Positions 22,307-33,960 are shown, numbered from the stretch's first letter. The stretch is DNA of 64,000 nt from Eutreptiella sp. 'Long Island Sound 2002' (GCA_964036045.1 OZ038385.1:57029919-57093918); one strand, 5' to 3'. The notes: generated by a model from the sequence alone, not told the origin. Numbers and translations are program-made.

Positions 22307-22990
22307 TCGTATGAGATGTTTGACCTTAATTTGCATTGGGTTGTGGATTTCGTCAATGCGGTTGTGTAGGGGTATGTGGTACACCAACTCTTTCAACGAG
22401 ACTTACGCCCCTCCCAACAAAAACCCTCATGGCCCAGTTTCCAACGCGAGGCCTCTCATGAACCTCACCACCGCTTGGCAATTGGTGGCTATGACTATAG
22501 TCACACACTATCTCCCCCTTTTGCGTCAACGGAACGTCATCCCCCTCACAAAGTTTGCTCTTTACCGGCAATCATCAGCAGTGGATTTGTAGCGGGTCTT
22601 GCATTATCACATTTGGTTTTGGTGGGCATGTGCGCATGATGCTATCATTGTGGTAGATGATATACACCATGCATATGGCTCCGTGGTACATGCTACAGTG
22701 CAAATCATTCTTGAAGCCGCAGGCTTTATTCCCCTGTAGCCGCACCGCTGGTAGCCAATGCATCCCAACATACAACACATTTGGGCGGTTTACAGGAGCT
22801 AGTAGAAGCCGTGGCCCGTCTGCTTGCACATGTTGCACAAGGGTATATGGCGCCTGCCCCAGTTTTCTCTACACTTAATGATGTTCAGGCAGCATTCACC
22901 TTACCAGGGATATCTTTGGTAGTTAAGCCTATTGGTAGGTTTGGTCACATGGGCAACATGGACTTGAGAGCGCAGAGCGTTCCGCAATGA
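22307..22990 (+). pseudogene. Coding remnant, several frames
   Basis: Protein-like pieces follow each other in changing plus frames: YEMFDLNLHWVVDFVNAVV ending in TAG near 22370; DDIHHAYGSVVHATVQIILE and EAAGFIPL ending in TAG near 22740; then GGLQELVEAVARLLAHVAQG and FSTLNDVQAAFTLPGISLVV to a TGA at 22988. The last piece is the open ORF 22781-22990. They may be exons or a decayed gene. No family recognised. Confidence 0.3.
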
Positions 22991-22999
22991 GATGCACTA

Positions 23000-23650
23000 A
23001 CAAGAGAACTAAATTTTTGTCCGGACTTGCAAAGAGGGAAGAATGTACCGTCACGGCCGGCAACGTCTATGTTTATGAGCGCATGCCAACGCGATTGTTT
23101 GGTTTCTACATACGGAAGCCATGACAATGTGCAGCAAAATAATGCCTCACAATTGGAGAATTCCTATGTGGTAAACTACTCAACGAGGGAAGATAAGAGG
23201 AGCCTTGTATCACACCCAAGGATAAAGAAGCAGCACGGTTAGAACTTGTTGATTGGAACATTATGAAAAAGTTGGCAAAGCATGATGGCAAAAAGGAGAA
23301 ATGGCAAAAACTGCGGGAGACACGACCTAAGTCGCAGCCACGCAGGTACAGGAGAGGGGATGCATGGTGCTCCATATGCTTCAGGCTCACCCCACCCCTC
23401 GTCCATTCCCAGTGGAGCTTGGGGCAGTTGTTGATCATGGTCATGCTTGTGTTCAATGTCACTGCGCCACCAGCAACCTAACAAATATTGTACAGAGGTC
23501 GTTGATAGGGAGTGTGGCATTTAAGGCCAATACAGTTCCAACTTTACAGTACTGCATCACCATCCAATTAGCATGTTGTCTTCAAGATGAAGAGGGCTAA
23601 TAAAGCGGAAGAAGGGAAGACATGCCCGTTGTTTGGAGGACTCCTTTCGG
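23000..23650 (+). other. Weak coding-like fragments
   Basis: Short charged frames (NYSTREDKRSLVSHPRIKKQ near 23170-23240, KWQKLRETRPKSQPRRYRRG near 23300-23360) may be exon debris. Neither is long enough to call. Confidence 0.2.
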
Positions 23651-24020
23651 CCGAGAAGGTAAGTTAGCATGTTGCACCACTGCAAATCGAGAAAGTGTTG
23701 CTTTTTTGGGTCTTTATGGAGTGTGCATTACGTATGGACAGGCATGCAACTAAGGAAGGGAAAGGTGCACCCCTCGGAAGAGGTAGAAATGCCACAAGGT
23801 TTGGTCGCGGGCAAAGTAGGTTTTTTTAGCATGAGAGGACAACATGCGAGTTGAGGCTTGCCTACTGCACGCATCCGGATGATGCAAGGTATGCAGAAAA
23901 AGTGTTTGTGGAAAAGATTGAAAGACCGCGATTGTTGCAAAATGTTTTGGCTGCCAATCCAGGATGACAACATGGGTGGTAGACTGGTGTGCGCTGGCCT
24001 ACTTTTTCTGCCCTGGGTGT

Positions 24021-24062
24021 GTGTGATCATCAGCATCAGCATCAATATCAGCGGCATCAGCC
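24021..24062. repeat. CATCAG hexamer microsatellite
   Basis: Imperfect ATCAGCATCAGCATCAATATCAG run; no link to a gene is visible. Confidence 0.7.
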
Positions 24063-25037
24063 ATTCCAGGTCTACTTGGGTGGGATTGGTTACCTTCTAC
24101 GACCTTTTTGCACCCGGTGGACACGAGTAGGGTAGGAGTGGATCCGGCAGCCGTTTCCATCATCACAACATTCTTGCTCACCTATTTACGTCAGCTACAA
24201 CACTCGAATCCGCGTGTGCGGTGTTCCACACAAATGGTTGATTTTGGTGTTGCACTAGGAACGGTGGGTTGGGAGATATGAATGGAGGCAAAAATTGAGG
24301 TGTTGGTGGATGAGTACTGATTCCATCTCCGGCTTTCTATCAGTGTCCAGGTGAAATTCTTCAATGGTGGACTCACAACCAGACATCGCATACTGTGAAC
24401 ATCGCGGGGGTAGTCCTACTTATTGCCCCGCGGGCGGCGGGCGCTGGTAGCGGCCCATTCGGTAGCGAGACCACATACTCTGTGTTAGTCTACTCAAAAT
24501 AAGTGTAGGCCAAGGAGCAATATGTGCAGAGGCCAGTGTCTCTATTTGCTTCCCTGGAATGCTTTGCTTTAGCCTTATTTTCTGGGTAACTACAACATTT
24601 ACCTTCAGGGAGTGCACCCACACTGTCAGTGGTCTGGAGGAGGGGAGGAGGCACTGTCACAGCTTATGCACCAACCCCATTGCAACAGGACTTGTAACCG
24701 CTCCATGGGTTTCTGATTGAGGCGAATGGTTGCTCCCATATGCGCCAAGATTGGCTTCATTGATGATTCCCAGCGGTGCATTATGGCACACATGGTTGAT
24801 TTTGTTGTTGGTTTTTGCCAATCACCAAAGATGCATCACTGCCATGATATCAATTGCATTCACGTTGTGCCATCTTGACTTTTGAAGCTACAAATCAATC
24901 AGGGTTAGCATCACTGGTACCATTGCTGCCTCATCATCAATTTAGGATCCATGGCCGCAAAAAAGAGCAGGGTTTTGTGATAGCCAGCCCTATTTGCATG
25001 TGGAACTCGTCTCTCATAAGCAATTTGAAAGAGCACA

Positions 25038-25409
25038 TTATCCACTCTTGGGTATGGATTTTGTTTGAATCAATCGGTGGTAAGGGTCCTCATTGCTGCT
25101 TGCAACCACAAAGGGAGGTGTAAAGCTATAACCTGTCATCCGAATGTAGAGGTTCCAAGATGCAGTCACTTCATCATGCATTTCACCAGTGAAAAATCTT
25201 GAAAGCACAATGAGGCAAGGCGCACCCATCCATTTCCATTTCACACTTTTTGACCATGCCGTTGAATTTGGAAGAAACATTGATTTACGCACAAAGTGAC
25301 TGCATCTTGGAGATGGTGCTAGTAAGGGACACATGCATGTTAGTGGGGGCGGAAAACTCAAACAATGGCAACGCCTGCAGAAAGAATATTGTCGAGAATT
25401 GCACCACAA
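25038..25409 (-). CDS. Hypothetical minus-strand ORF
   Basis: A 123-codon frame whose second half reads naturally (RFFTGEMHDEVTASWNLYIR, then SFTPPFVVASSNEDPYHRLI) before stopping after IPKSG. The first ~35 residues are Cys/Pro-rich and look less convincing because that part overlaps a plus-strand coding remnant. It may be an exon of a minus-strand gene. No family recognised. Confidence 0.2.
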   Translation of the reverse strand: MWCNSRQYSFCRRCHCLSFPPPLTCMCPLLAPSPRCSHFVRKSMFLPNSTAWSKSVKWKWMGAPCLIVLSRFFTGEMHDEVTASWNLYIRMTGYSFTPPFVVASSNEDPYHRLIQTKSIPKSG

Positions 25410-26369
25410 GCTGAGAACCTTGGGAGCTTACCGCGATGGAACCCTCTGGTGCGAAGAGAACGAGAAGGAGTGGACGCTTGTGCCGTTGCAGCACTAGAAT
25501 CCAAAGTGGAACAATGCCAAGAAGCACTACGGGACATGCAAACCAGAAATTATGAGCGGCATGTTGCTATTGGCAAGCCAAACCCACATTGCTGAGCTCC
25601 GACCCGATCACTTGGTTGTGCGACCAAGAACCCGCGCAAGCAGTCATGCACAAACCTCCTCCGGAGTAGAGGAGAATTCGTTGTGGGTGGAAATTTCTAT
25701 GGCAACTCCGGCTCGGCACCTTTCATATTCTTGCAGTGAAAAGCGAAATGTGCGATTACTTATCGAGAGACTCCTTCAACCCCCCCAAAATGTTACACAA
25801 ACAAAACTTCTCATGTGGAAAGCGATTCTTGCAATGATCTGGAGATGGTTTACGTGGTTGCCGCCAAGAAAACTTCAACGAGACTTAATCGTTGCTTATG
25901 GTTGTAGTTGTGGAAGATAGAGAGGTCTCATTCATCGCTATCCAATGTTTGCTTGGAGCCGCTTGCGGGTCACCGCATGCCATACCCGGAAGCACCTTTG
26001 TGCGGTTCACTTTCAAACACAACAACACTCGTTTTTGTTGCTTTTCCTTCATTGCCAAACTGCTACGATAACCATGCACGAGACATTGTGGCAACCGGTT
26101 GTGTTTTGGGGTCCAATTGGGCATCATGTCCACGGGACGCCGCACATGGCACCCCATCACCTGAGAATCCACACGGCATGTCAAATGATTTGTATTACAT
26201 GGGCAGAACAAAAGGTTGTGGCTGCGACATGTATTTGCAACAACGAAACAAAGAAGCACCAAAGAAGAGTGGTGAGCTGAATGAGACACCCGCCCTAGTG
26301 AATGTCCACGTGCATATCCCACATCTTGCTCCAATAGCCCCAATAGAAGCCCTGCTACAAGGCATATAG
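25327..26369 (+). pseudogene. Long decayed coding region, family unknown
   Basis: A plus frame reads HMHVSGGGKLKQWQRLQKEY and GTLWCEENEKEWTLVPLQH, hits a TAG near 25495, and continues (NAKKHYGTCKPEIMSGMLLL). Further pieces follow in other frames: GEFVVGGNFYGNSGSAPFIF, KSEMCDYLSRDSFNPPKMLH, VEDREVSFIAIQCLLGAACG, and finally the 153-codon ORF 25908-26369 (RDIVATGCVLGSNWASCPRD, LYYMGRTKGCGCDMYLQQRN). The steady coding character with many one-base shifts points to a decayed gene or unrecognised short introns. I cannot name the family. Confidence 0.35.
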
Positions 26370-26399
26370 GTGCAAAGTGCTTTTGACTACAACTGTGCA

Positions 26400-27750
26400 A
26401 GGAGGAAGACTTCTATAGTTAGGCGGCGCAAGGCGGAAGGAGCCAACCAATTTACGGACAACCATGGCGCCTTGATACTGTACGTGGGGTTGCGCTCAGG
26501 CACGTGGGCCGCAATTCTACCCGTTGACTGGTAGCACATTTCCCGTTGCATGTCCCAGGAGACCCTCGCCATGTTGTACCGCAACCGGGCATGCTACCAA
26601 CTATGAGATACACTACCTTCTAGATGATGACTAGTGGTAAGGTTGTGCTAGGTTTGGAAAAATAATCTCCCTACCAAGGTGTTGTTCCTTGTGAGATGTG
26701 TAGTGTTGAAGCATGAAATTCATCAAGCAACCAGCGTGCAATCAAGCATTTGAAAAAATCCATCTGCAAAAAAAACGGCACTCAAAATAGAAAGGGTTCC
26801 GCTATCTTGCCTTGCCCCACCATATTGAGCTGCTTGTACACTTCTATTCTCAACCAATACTGCACAGCTTGTATTGATGTGACCTAAGATCATCACAGCA
26901 CAAGGCGGCCATACACAAGGTTAAGTGGTACGTTATTTTTCAGTGATGTGATATGCATGAGTGCACAGTGACATTTTTTGTACCATTTTTTCAATGCCAT
27001 ATGCTTGCTACTTGTGAACATGGGCATGTAGTGCAAAATGTGCACAGTGCACGCGAGCATGGTGCGAGACAAACTACAATGATGGTCACCAAGTGTGGGA
27101 ATGATGCCAAGAAATTCGGGTCCGCAAAACATTACCTGCTATGCCTTTGAGCGACATGTGTATAGCATGTTGAAGAGACTCCAATGCACACATAACAAAG
27201 TGCATTCCACTAATCCCTGCGGCTTGGAGCATGGGGCCATGCAGACCTCCGCTATTGAAATTGAGGCTAGGTGCACAGAAGCATGGGCACAAGGCATATC
27301 TTTGATAATCTATCATGGGGGGGGTCTGCAGTTCAATTCTAGACACCAACCCCTGCGGGCCAGCCTGCGCTAATTCCCAGGTGAATGTGTCGAAATATGG
27401 TACTGTTTTACATTTGTTGTCAGTGGTAAAACCCGATTTCACCCCACTTGTGTAATTTCAAAATGCTCAGAATGAAATGTGGAATCCGAAATTCTCAAAA
27501 TGGAGAAAAATTTTCGACCCACCCCCACCCCCATCCTCCCGGAACCCCTGCCAAAAAAAGAAGACACGGCATTCCCTGACTCGTTGTGAGCATTTTGAAT
27601 GTAAACTAGTGGGGGGAAATCCAGTGTGTGACAAGTTTTCTAGCTTCGAAAAGAAAAATTTTGGGAGCCACTGGCGCCCAAGTTGCTAGTTCTAACCAGG
27701 TGCTAACTAGCATGGGTTGGGTGCTCTAAGAGGGGGGTGGGGCGGGGGGC
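26400..27750. other. No convincing gene
   Basis: ORFs here are under 120 codons, overlap on both strands and show no recognisable motif. C-rich and G-rich runs occur at 27520-27540, 27610 and 27730-27760. Confidence 0.5.
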
Positions 27751-28191
27751 AGGTAGAGGGTGGGGGGTTGGTGTCAGGTCTCACACGAAAGTGCCCCGTG
27801 TGCAATCCATCCACTGTTGAACTCACACCCAAAAGGCACATCGGATGATAAAGAGGTTCTCTCTTTCCCTTCGGATGTCCCTTCTCTTCCGATGTTTCGC
27901 GAAGCGTTCGGGCGTGAATGTGTCTGTGGACCGGGGAGCCTGTGGCTCCCGCCGGTTAGAGGAGGCGACACAACATGCAAAGGCGGGGCCAGGGCCATGA
28001 TTCTCAGCCGCTTCAACGAGCTAGGTGAGAATCGGTCAGCGTCGTGGACTATCCTCGCGCGTTGCATAGCCGTTGTCTGGCGATGGCTATCCCAAGTGAA
28101 TCGTGGGAGCGGCCGTTTGCGCACGATGTGCCCGTCATCGCCCATTATTGTTGGGGCTGAGGTGCTATTTCTGTAGTCGCTGTGGCCCCGG

Positions 28192-28620
28192 AGCCCGCTT
28201 TCGTTGGTCTCTCCCCGGCCGACAGGGCTCTACTGGCTGACCGGTTCGGATTGGGAGATGCAACCCTACCTCAGCCGTCTCTGTGGGCCTATGGCCCGAC
28301 CTGACGCCACTACGGTCGTCTGCGCGGCTACTCGGTGACCCTATATAGTCGTACTGACAGCCCCCTCACTCCTGCCACTCTGTCCCTATGCTGGTTACCT
28401 TTCTCGGACGTACCCATCACCACAGCCATGGCGGCTCACAGCCGTGAGCGGGCGGGACCCTTCTTTCTTCTTCGCATTTTACCCATCTCTGCGGCCCATA
28501 GGGCGGCTTGTCTGCTGTCCGACATCTCTTGCCCCTCCCCGGGCGCGTCTCTGGCCCTGGACGAGCTGCAGAGGGCCTGCCCCCCCCCCCCCATCCCCGG
28601 GTCTCATGCGATGCGTTCTC
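28192..28620 (+). pseudogene. LINE segment upstream of the endonuclease
   Basis: A coding-like frame VAVAPEPAFVGLSPADRALL, then GDATLPQPSLWAYGPT, ends in TGA near 28300. It resumes in related frames (SLALDELQRACPPPP) to a C12 run at 28579-28590, after which the endonuclease frame begins. This is probably the N-terminal part of the main LINE ORF or the end of a preceding one. The 138-codon ORF 27760-28176 may belong to it too, but I see no motif in it. Confidence 0.35.
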
Positions 28621-29255
28621 ACATTTTGTAACCTTGCGTATAAACTGCTGCAGCTTAGAGCACAAGGTAGATAAGCAGATATCTTACATGCTGCACTACA
28701 CTCCTGATGTGGTGTGCCTTCCGGAAGCGTGGGTTGACTTCCCCCTCGAGTGCCTTGTTGCCGTGCCCTACAGGGCGGTAGCTTCCGCCCCGTTCCGTGG
28801 CGGAGGGCCGGTTGTGCTCATCCACCGGTCGCGCTGCGGGGGGGGGGGGGGGTCCACACCTAGTCATCCAAGCATGCCCTGGGTGCGTGGGCCCACCGGG
28901 GCACCTCGACCAGCATTGCTGCGGTGTCCATCCATTTGCCCCCTAACCTTATCCCCACCGCTCGCAGGGAGATGTGCGCTGGAGCGGTACGCTTTCTCAG
29001 CGGTTTCGAGCAGTACTTCAAAGTGTGCAAGGGGACCTCAACGCCTCCGTACGTCCCCGTGGCGGGAGGGGGGGGTGGCTGTCCAAGGAGCTGCAGTCGG
29101 GCGCATGGCACTTCCTCTCCTGCCCCTACATTGACCGATCCTCTTCCAACTTTGTGCGCATGCGCAGGGCGGACGGGGGCTGGTATGTTTCTGAGAGCTT
29201 GACTGATTGGTTGTTTCTAGCGGCGGAAGTCACCCCGCTATTCTGCCAGCGTTAG
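28600..29255 (+). pseudogene. LINE endonuclease domain (APE-like), frameshifted
   Basis: The start reads TLRINCCSLEHKVDKQISYM, then YTPDVVCLPEAWVDFP. This matches the N-terminus of exo/endonuclease/phosphatase domains, where the Glu in the xPEAW position is the metal ligand expected after a pDvvcLqE-type strand. After the G run at 28838-28850 the frame changes and continues AAVSIHLPPN. It changes again to reach VQGDLNASV, the GDxN motif (Gly-Asp at 29031-29036). The ORF ends with a TAG at 29253-29255. It would nick target DNA to prime reverse transcription; here it cannot be translated in one frame. Confidence 0.6.
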
Positions 29256-29259
29256 CAGC

Positions 29260-29948
29260 TGCTTGGGCTCAGCTCGCATCTAGGGCAACTTGTCTCCATG
29301 GTGTTCAGCCCGCACCATGTGTGCCCCTGTGACCCCGTTGGGTGCATGTTTGACTTGTGTCGCCTCTCCTACCGCCAACGCGACAAGATTGGGGCAGGTC
29401 TCAGTCTGTTGCTCTCGTGGTCCCGTCTTGGGCGCTGGCCGCCGGAGGGATGCGTGAGTGCGTACCGCCAATTTATGGTGTCTGCGGTGCCCCTGCATGC
29501 CACAACCATGACTGTGGCCCCGGTTGACACCGCCCAGCTACACGATGCCATGCAGGCGCTCCGGCAAGGTAAGCAGACAACGGCCCAGTGGGCCTCCCAT
29601 AGGGATTCCCGCCTTTTGCCAGAAAGTCCATGTGCGGCCCGCCGCACTAGAGGGCGTGGACATCACGTCCGCTACGTCGCGTGCCTTGGCGTTCAGTGTA
29701 CGCAACTTTGCCCCTATCACCCGGGTTGGCCCCGATGGGGTGGTGTTCCACGAGGATGGGGAGGATTTGGAGTCCTAGCTGGTGACCTAGGCGGCCAAGC
29801 TGCATAATAGCAGGGCTACCCCTGATGTGGACCTTTTTCGCAGAGGGGCGAGTTTTGACGCTGTGTCCGCGTCCGAGCCCATTGATTTTCGCTCGACCAT
29901 GGAGGGCACCGTCGGTGCTTGGGCCCATGACCGTCATGGCTCAGCTGG
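29260..29948 (+). pseudogene. LINE linker between endonuclease and reverse transcriptase
   Basis: Coding-like frames include the 169-codon ORF 29298-29807 (FDLCRLSYRQRDKIGAGLSL, VDTAQLHDAMQALRQGKQTT) and a second frame, VRNFAPITRVGPDGVVFHED, ending in TAG near 29776. A further stretch, AKLHNSRATPDVDLFRRGAS, follows. The position and the helical Ala/Arg-rich character fit the linker of non-LTR elements. Confidence 0.4.
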
Positions 29949-31575
29949 GTGTCCCCCCCCGTGCTACATGACTTTATGACTGCAACCCAGCGGCCTTCAT
30001 CCGAGGCCACCTCCTCGGACGAGCTGCCTGCGTCGGTGGTGCGCAACCTCGATGAGGTGGGCTGGGCGTGTATGCGTGGAGTGCTTGGAGCGTTGTTTGC
30101 GGGTGAAGTGTGCAACCGGCTGTCCACCGTCCTACACCTCTGCCTCCGCAAGAAGCTCCTAGACTACCTGATTTCGAACAGTAGGCCGATTTTGCTGGAG
30201 GCCTATCTCTGTCGCCTAGACTCCGGATGCGTCTTCCGCATGTTTCAGATCCGTGCAGAGTGGGCTGCCCCCCCCCCCCCCCCACCCCCCCACTATGCTT
30301 ATCGCTGGCAGCTCAGCTTGCAGCTCTATGCCGTGTTCTGCCGCTAGGACATCGCGTATTGGGCTGGTCTCAACGGTGCCCTTTGTCTAGCCGGTTGGGA
30401 CGAGACCAATGCTTTTTGCATCATTCTGCGTTGCCTCGACCGGCTTTGGCCTAAGCACCCTGGCCTGCGGGTGGAGGAGTGGGCCGAAAAGCTTTTTGGG
30501 TCTTTGTCCGTGTACGTTGTCTCGCCCTATCGGGCCCCTATCCGGTTGGCCACGGTGGGGCGCAGGGGGGACAATATGGGAGTGGGGCTATTCGGTGCAG
30601 CAGGGGTGACGGATGAAGTTCAACCGCGGTGTGCTCCGCCAATGCCTCTCCCGGTGGTTTCTGTGCCTCCTTCGCGTGGACCCCCTAGCCCTGTACCCCG
30701 CCCTCCTGTGGAGCTCCTCGGATATCTGCCTCGAGGTCGTTTGCACGGACGATCGCACGTTGCTTGGGCGCTCTTTCGAGGGCCTCGGCCAAGTGCTCCG
30801 GGCCAACTACCAAAGCTGCTGGGCGGTGGGTGGCTCCGGGAACAATGTTAAACTCAAGGCTTACCGGGTTGAATACCACGCGGCCGGTCTACGTTTTGTG
30901 GAAGGCCGTTGGGATTCCTTTCTTGGTCCCGTGCCGCTTGAGGGTGGCAATCTTGTCATGGCGGGGGTCCCGCTCGTGATGGGCGAATCCCCGTCAGAGA
31001 AGCTGTGCAAATTGGAGGCGCGCCTGCGGGCCGCACGGAGCCGTATGCTAAGGCTGCGCCCGTTCTACCTGCTGTGTTTGCGCGTTGTGCATGTCTACGC
31101 TCTATCGGTCATGAATTTTATCTTTGAAGCCATGCCCCCACACGAGGATTTGCTGCGGAAGGCGCAAGTTTTGCTGCACCCTGTGCTTCTCGCATGTATC
31201 GGTATCTCTTGGTTTGTGCCGCTAGCCCCACTCTACGGTGTCACTGCCTCGCTAGGCTTCTGCGCCCGCCTCCTGTTGGTGCGGTCCCGACTGCGGTACG
31301 TCAAGGGGCTCTTTGTTGCCCTCAACAGCCGTAGTGTATACACACGCTGCATGCTTCGCGACACCGTGCTGGGGGCGAGGCTGCGTCAGTTTGCGGGGAG
31401 CAATTGGGAGTGCGTCTGTAAGTGGCTACCCAGTTTTCAACTGCACTTCCGCCTTGTCGGGCATCCTAACCTTTGTCCCGCTGGAGCCCCCCTTGAGCTC
31501 GTTGTCCGGCGGCCTCCGCGGGGCCCCGTGCTGGTAATTACGGGCAGTTCCAAACAAGGCGATAGGCACGGCTAG
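29949..31575 (+). pseudogene. LINE reverse transcriptase domain
   Basis: ORF 29949-30347 ends at a TAG. It carries YLISNSRPILLEAYLCRL near 30168-30220, like the xRPIxL segment of non-LTR reverse transcriptases. After a poly-C tract the same frame gives AGWDETNAFCIILRCL (Asp at 30399, motif A-like). One frame over, ORF 30613-31575 (320 codons) opens with FNRGVLRQCLSRWFLCLLRV, a degenerate form of the xGVxQGxxxSPxLF motif. It then has VVCTDDRTLLGRSFEGLGQV with the catalytic-type DD at 30748-30753, where Cys-Thr replaces the usual Phe/Tyr-Ala. The rest (CKLEARLRAARSRMLRLRPF) fits the thumb region. The frame break between motifs A and B prevents a full product. Confidence 0.7.
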
Positions 31576-32428
31576 TTTGGGGTGCTCGTGGACCTTGATG
31601 GCATCTTCGCATGTGTGTTTGGGTGCACTGCTGCTCTGTGGGTCCTCCTGGGTCGCGGAATGGTGCGGCAAAGGACTGGCAGCGTGTGTGCTGCGTGAGT
31701 TGGGTGTGCCCCCAGACACCGTGCTCGGCTTTGTGGCTGACGATGTGAGCGCTACGTTTGGTGCGGATGGGGGATGCCCCCCCCGCTGCATGTGGTTGAA
31801 CACGGTGCGTCATGAGTATGCAGCGCTTGTGGAAGCGGGAGCCGGTCCGGAGTAATATGTGCCGGCACAGCACAACACCCTTCGCCGTGACATCCTCGCC
31901 GGCTGGCAGGAAGCCTCTGACGGGCTTGTGCATGACGGGCTAAGCGGGGACCGCGCGGGATTTGTGCCGCCGCCCGCCCTGTTGGGCGACACTGGGCTCC
32001 TCCTCCGGTTTGGTGTTCTAGTTTGGGATACTGTGCGTGCGTTAGACAACATATATGTGTCACAATTTGCCTCCAGGGGCCCTCTAGCAGGGCCCTTTGA
32101 CTCCCCGTGCTGGATACGTTGCCTGGAGTCGTGGGACATGCACCCCGCGGGTCCTAAATTCGCCCATTGCCTGCGTGCGGCACCACACGCATATCACTCC
32201 GCTGCCGTTGATCTGCACTGCTATGTGTGCCGCGAATCTTGTCCTTGCTGGGGCACTCACATGTGGCATGACTGTGTGGCAGCGGCTCTGGCGGTATTGG
32301 CTGGTTGGCGGGCTCTAGCAGACCTCTTGGAGGCGCAGTGGCTCTCACTAGACACTATGCAGCAGAAAGGTGCGCAAACCGGGTCGTGTGGCGTCTCGTG
32401 CATCCCGACCTGCATTTTGACCCTCTAG
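31500..32428 (+). pseudogene. LINE RNase H-like start and Cys/His cluster
   Basis: The stretch VLVITGSSKQGDRHG, then TAG at 31573, then FGVLVDLDG resembles the first strand of RNase H domains of LINEs (DGS-type motif, here TGS, so the Asp is missing). Frame changes follow. ORF 31859-32428 contains DLHCYVCRESCPCWGTHMWH with a following DC. This Cys/His cluster matches the kind of zinc cluster found near the C-terminus of LINE ORF2 proteins. The assignment as RNase H is weak because of the missing residue. Confidence 0.45.
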
Positions 32429-32940
32429 CAGCTCACCCCAACGTACATGTTCTCATGTGGTGGCATGGGGTGGTGGTGGTCCGCGACGGGGCGCCGGTAG
32501 CGGCATCGTACCTCGGCGCTACTGTCTGTGCTTTCCTGAATGCCGCTGCTGCATGGGTCGTGCTACCCCCGGATGCGCGTTTGGCGTTCCTGATCGACGC
32601 CGGATCTCCGCCCTGCTGGCCTTGGGAAGCTATGTGGGGCCGACTGGTGATCGCATCCGCCCTGGCGCATGTAGGATGCCCCCCGGCTCCGGAGCATGCG
32701 GGCCCCTGGTCTGCCCTTGCCCCGCAGCGCTTGCGTGCCACCACGCCCCGCCTGTTTTCGGCAATGCCCGTGTGGTTCGGGGTGCTGAAGCCCCCCTCCG
32801 TGGGTGGAGGGGCATCTGAGTCTGCAGGCTTGCTAAACCCGGCCACTGGAGTGATGAGTGGACCACGGTTTGTGTTGGTCGGGATTTACATTGAGGAGCT
32901 GGGTCGCGCGCTACGTGCGCTGACCTGTGGTGAATGGTAG
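32305..32940 (+). CDS. LINE C-terminal domain ORF
   Basis: A 211-codon frame overlaps the end of the previous one and runs to TAG 32938-32940. Segments such as NVHVLMWWHGVVVVRDGAPV and GPRFVLVGIYIEELGRALRA read as folded protein. It lies where the end of ORF2 is expected. The listed start is arbitrary, since it probably continues from the preceding frame through a shift. Confidence 0.4.
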   Translation: MAGSSRPLGGAVALTRHYAAERCANRVVWRLVHPDLHFDPLAAHPNVHVLMWWHGVVVVRDGAPVAASYLGATVCAFLNAAAAWVVLPPDARLAFLIDAGSPPCWPWEAMWGRLVIASALAHVGCPPAPEHAGPWSALAPQRLRATTPRLFSAMPVWFGVLKPPSVGGGASESAGLLNPATGVMSGPRFVLVGIYIEELGRALRALTCGEW

Positions 32941-33300
32941 ACAGAGCCGGTGTCAGCGGTTAGGGGGCCGGGAGATGCTGACAAGGGCGAGGGGGGCGAC
33001 GTCACCTCCGTGAAGTGCAACTCCTCGTCGGACATGGACGATGAACTTGTGACTGCAATGTGAGCTCCTATCGTATAATGCCGGTGTTGTGCGGTTCCGT
33101 GCTATGGTGCAAGGCGCTAGGGGCAAGGTGCTGCCGGCCGTCATGAGTGCACCGGGGGGGGGGGGGGTGTAATGTCACTGCTCGCCGTCTGGAGGGGTCC
33201 TCTTCTCTGTCACGGCCCTCCGGGGCACTGCATAGAGGCCCGTGCTGCTGTCCCTGCCCATCAAATGCCAGTTGCGGCTTGGCCTAGGACGGTGAAGTGA
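32941..33300. other. LINE 3' flank
   Basis: There is no ORF of note. A G13-14 run lies at 33154-33167, followed by TGTAATGTC. It may be the 3' untranslated region of the LINE; no poly-A or clear simple-repeat tail was identified. Confidence 0.35.
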
Positions 33301-33394
33301 TCAGAGTCTTGGGCCCGCAGATTGGGCTTCATGGCCTCTGTCCCCAAGATGTGGCCCCCGAAGTGCTTCCTCTCCATCCATCCATCCATGAAAA

Positions 33395-33520
33395 GGCCCA
33401 AGGTGTGGGGGGGGGGGGTTCAGGAAGGGGCGATGGGGGGGGGGGGTCGGGGCGGCCGGGAGGGTCGGTTGGGTGGGGTACAGGTGGGGCAATTTGTGAT
33501 GGTGGGGGAGGCAGGCTCCC
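33395..33520 (+). repeat. G-rich tract
   Basis: Several runs of 9-13 G (33406-33418, 33436-33447) lie within a stretch rich in GGG words. The plus strand could form quadruplexes. ORFs here on both strands are low-complexity artefacts. Confidence 0.8.
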
Positions 33521-33689
33521 CTTACCGCCCCTTGCCCTCCCATACCCATACCCATTGCTCATACCTTCACAATATACCTCACCCTAACCTTTGCACTAAG
33601 CTAGTTTGGCCATGCAAGCCATGTTGGTTGGGACAAAGAAGATCCGGCAAATTTCGCTCATGCTTGGGTTTGCCACATCATTGCTCCGC

Positions 33690-33960
33690 GATTGGGACCC
33701 CAACACTCACTCTAATCCTAGCCTAGGGTTGGACGTGGGGTTAGCGTTAGGGCTAGGGTCGCCGAGCTGGTGGAACCAGTCTTGGTTTTATAACCCTCTT
33801 TAGTGTCAAAGGTGAACCTAATAGGTTTGGCAAGCAGCAAGCAAGCAGCAAGCAAGCAACAAGCATCGGAGACATGGGTAAAAATCACAGCTCCGTCGTG
33901 GTGCTTCGGATTCGCCATGGAGGGGTCCAATTGCACTGCAACCAACGTGGATGATGAGGA
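33690..33960 (+). repeat. Dispersed repeat D, copy 1
   Basis: A CTAGGG/TTAGGG-like stretch is followed by GAGCTGGTGGAACCAGTCTT, TTTTATAACCCTCTTTAGTG, then GCAAGCAGCAAGCAAG microsatellite and a conserved block (TCCGTCGTGGTGCTTCGGAT). The same order recurs at 46.28 kb and 47.87 kb. Confidence 0.85.

Larger units (their letters stand above)
27800..33180 (+). mobile_element. LINE-type non-LTR retrotransposon, frameshifted
   Basis: The domain order is that of non-LTR elements with an APE-type endonuclease: upstream coding sequence, endonuclease (28.6-29.2 kb), reverse transcriptase (29.9-31.5 kb), a weak RNase H-like start (from 31.5 kb) and a Cys/His cluster (32.2 kb), then a C-terminal domain ending at 32940. 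The frame is broken many times, several times at poly-C/G runs (28569-28580, 28838-28850, 30267-30290). In-frame stops lie near 28300, 29776, 30345 and 31573. The left boundary is uncertain; the right end may be near the poly-G run at 33154-33167. No target-site duplication was identified. It is almost certainly inactive as assembled. Confidence 0.75.
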
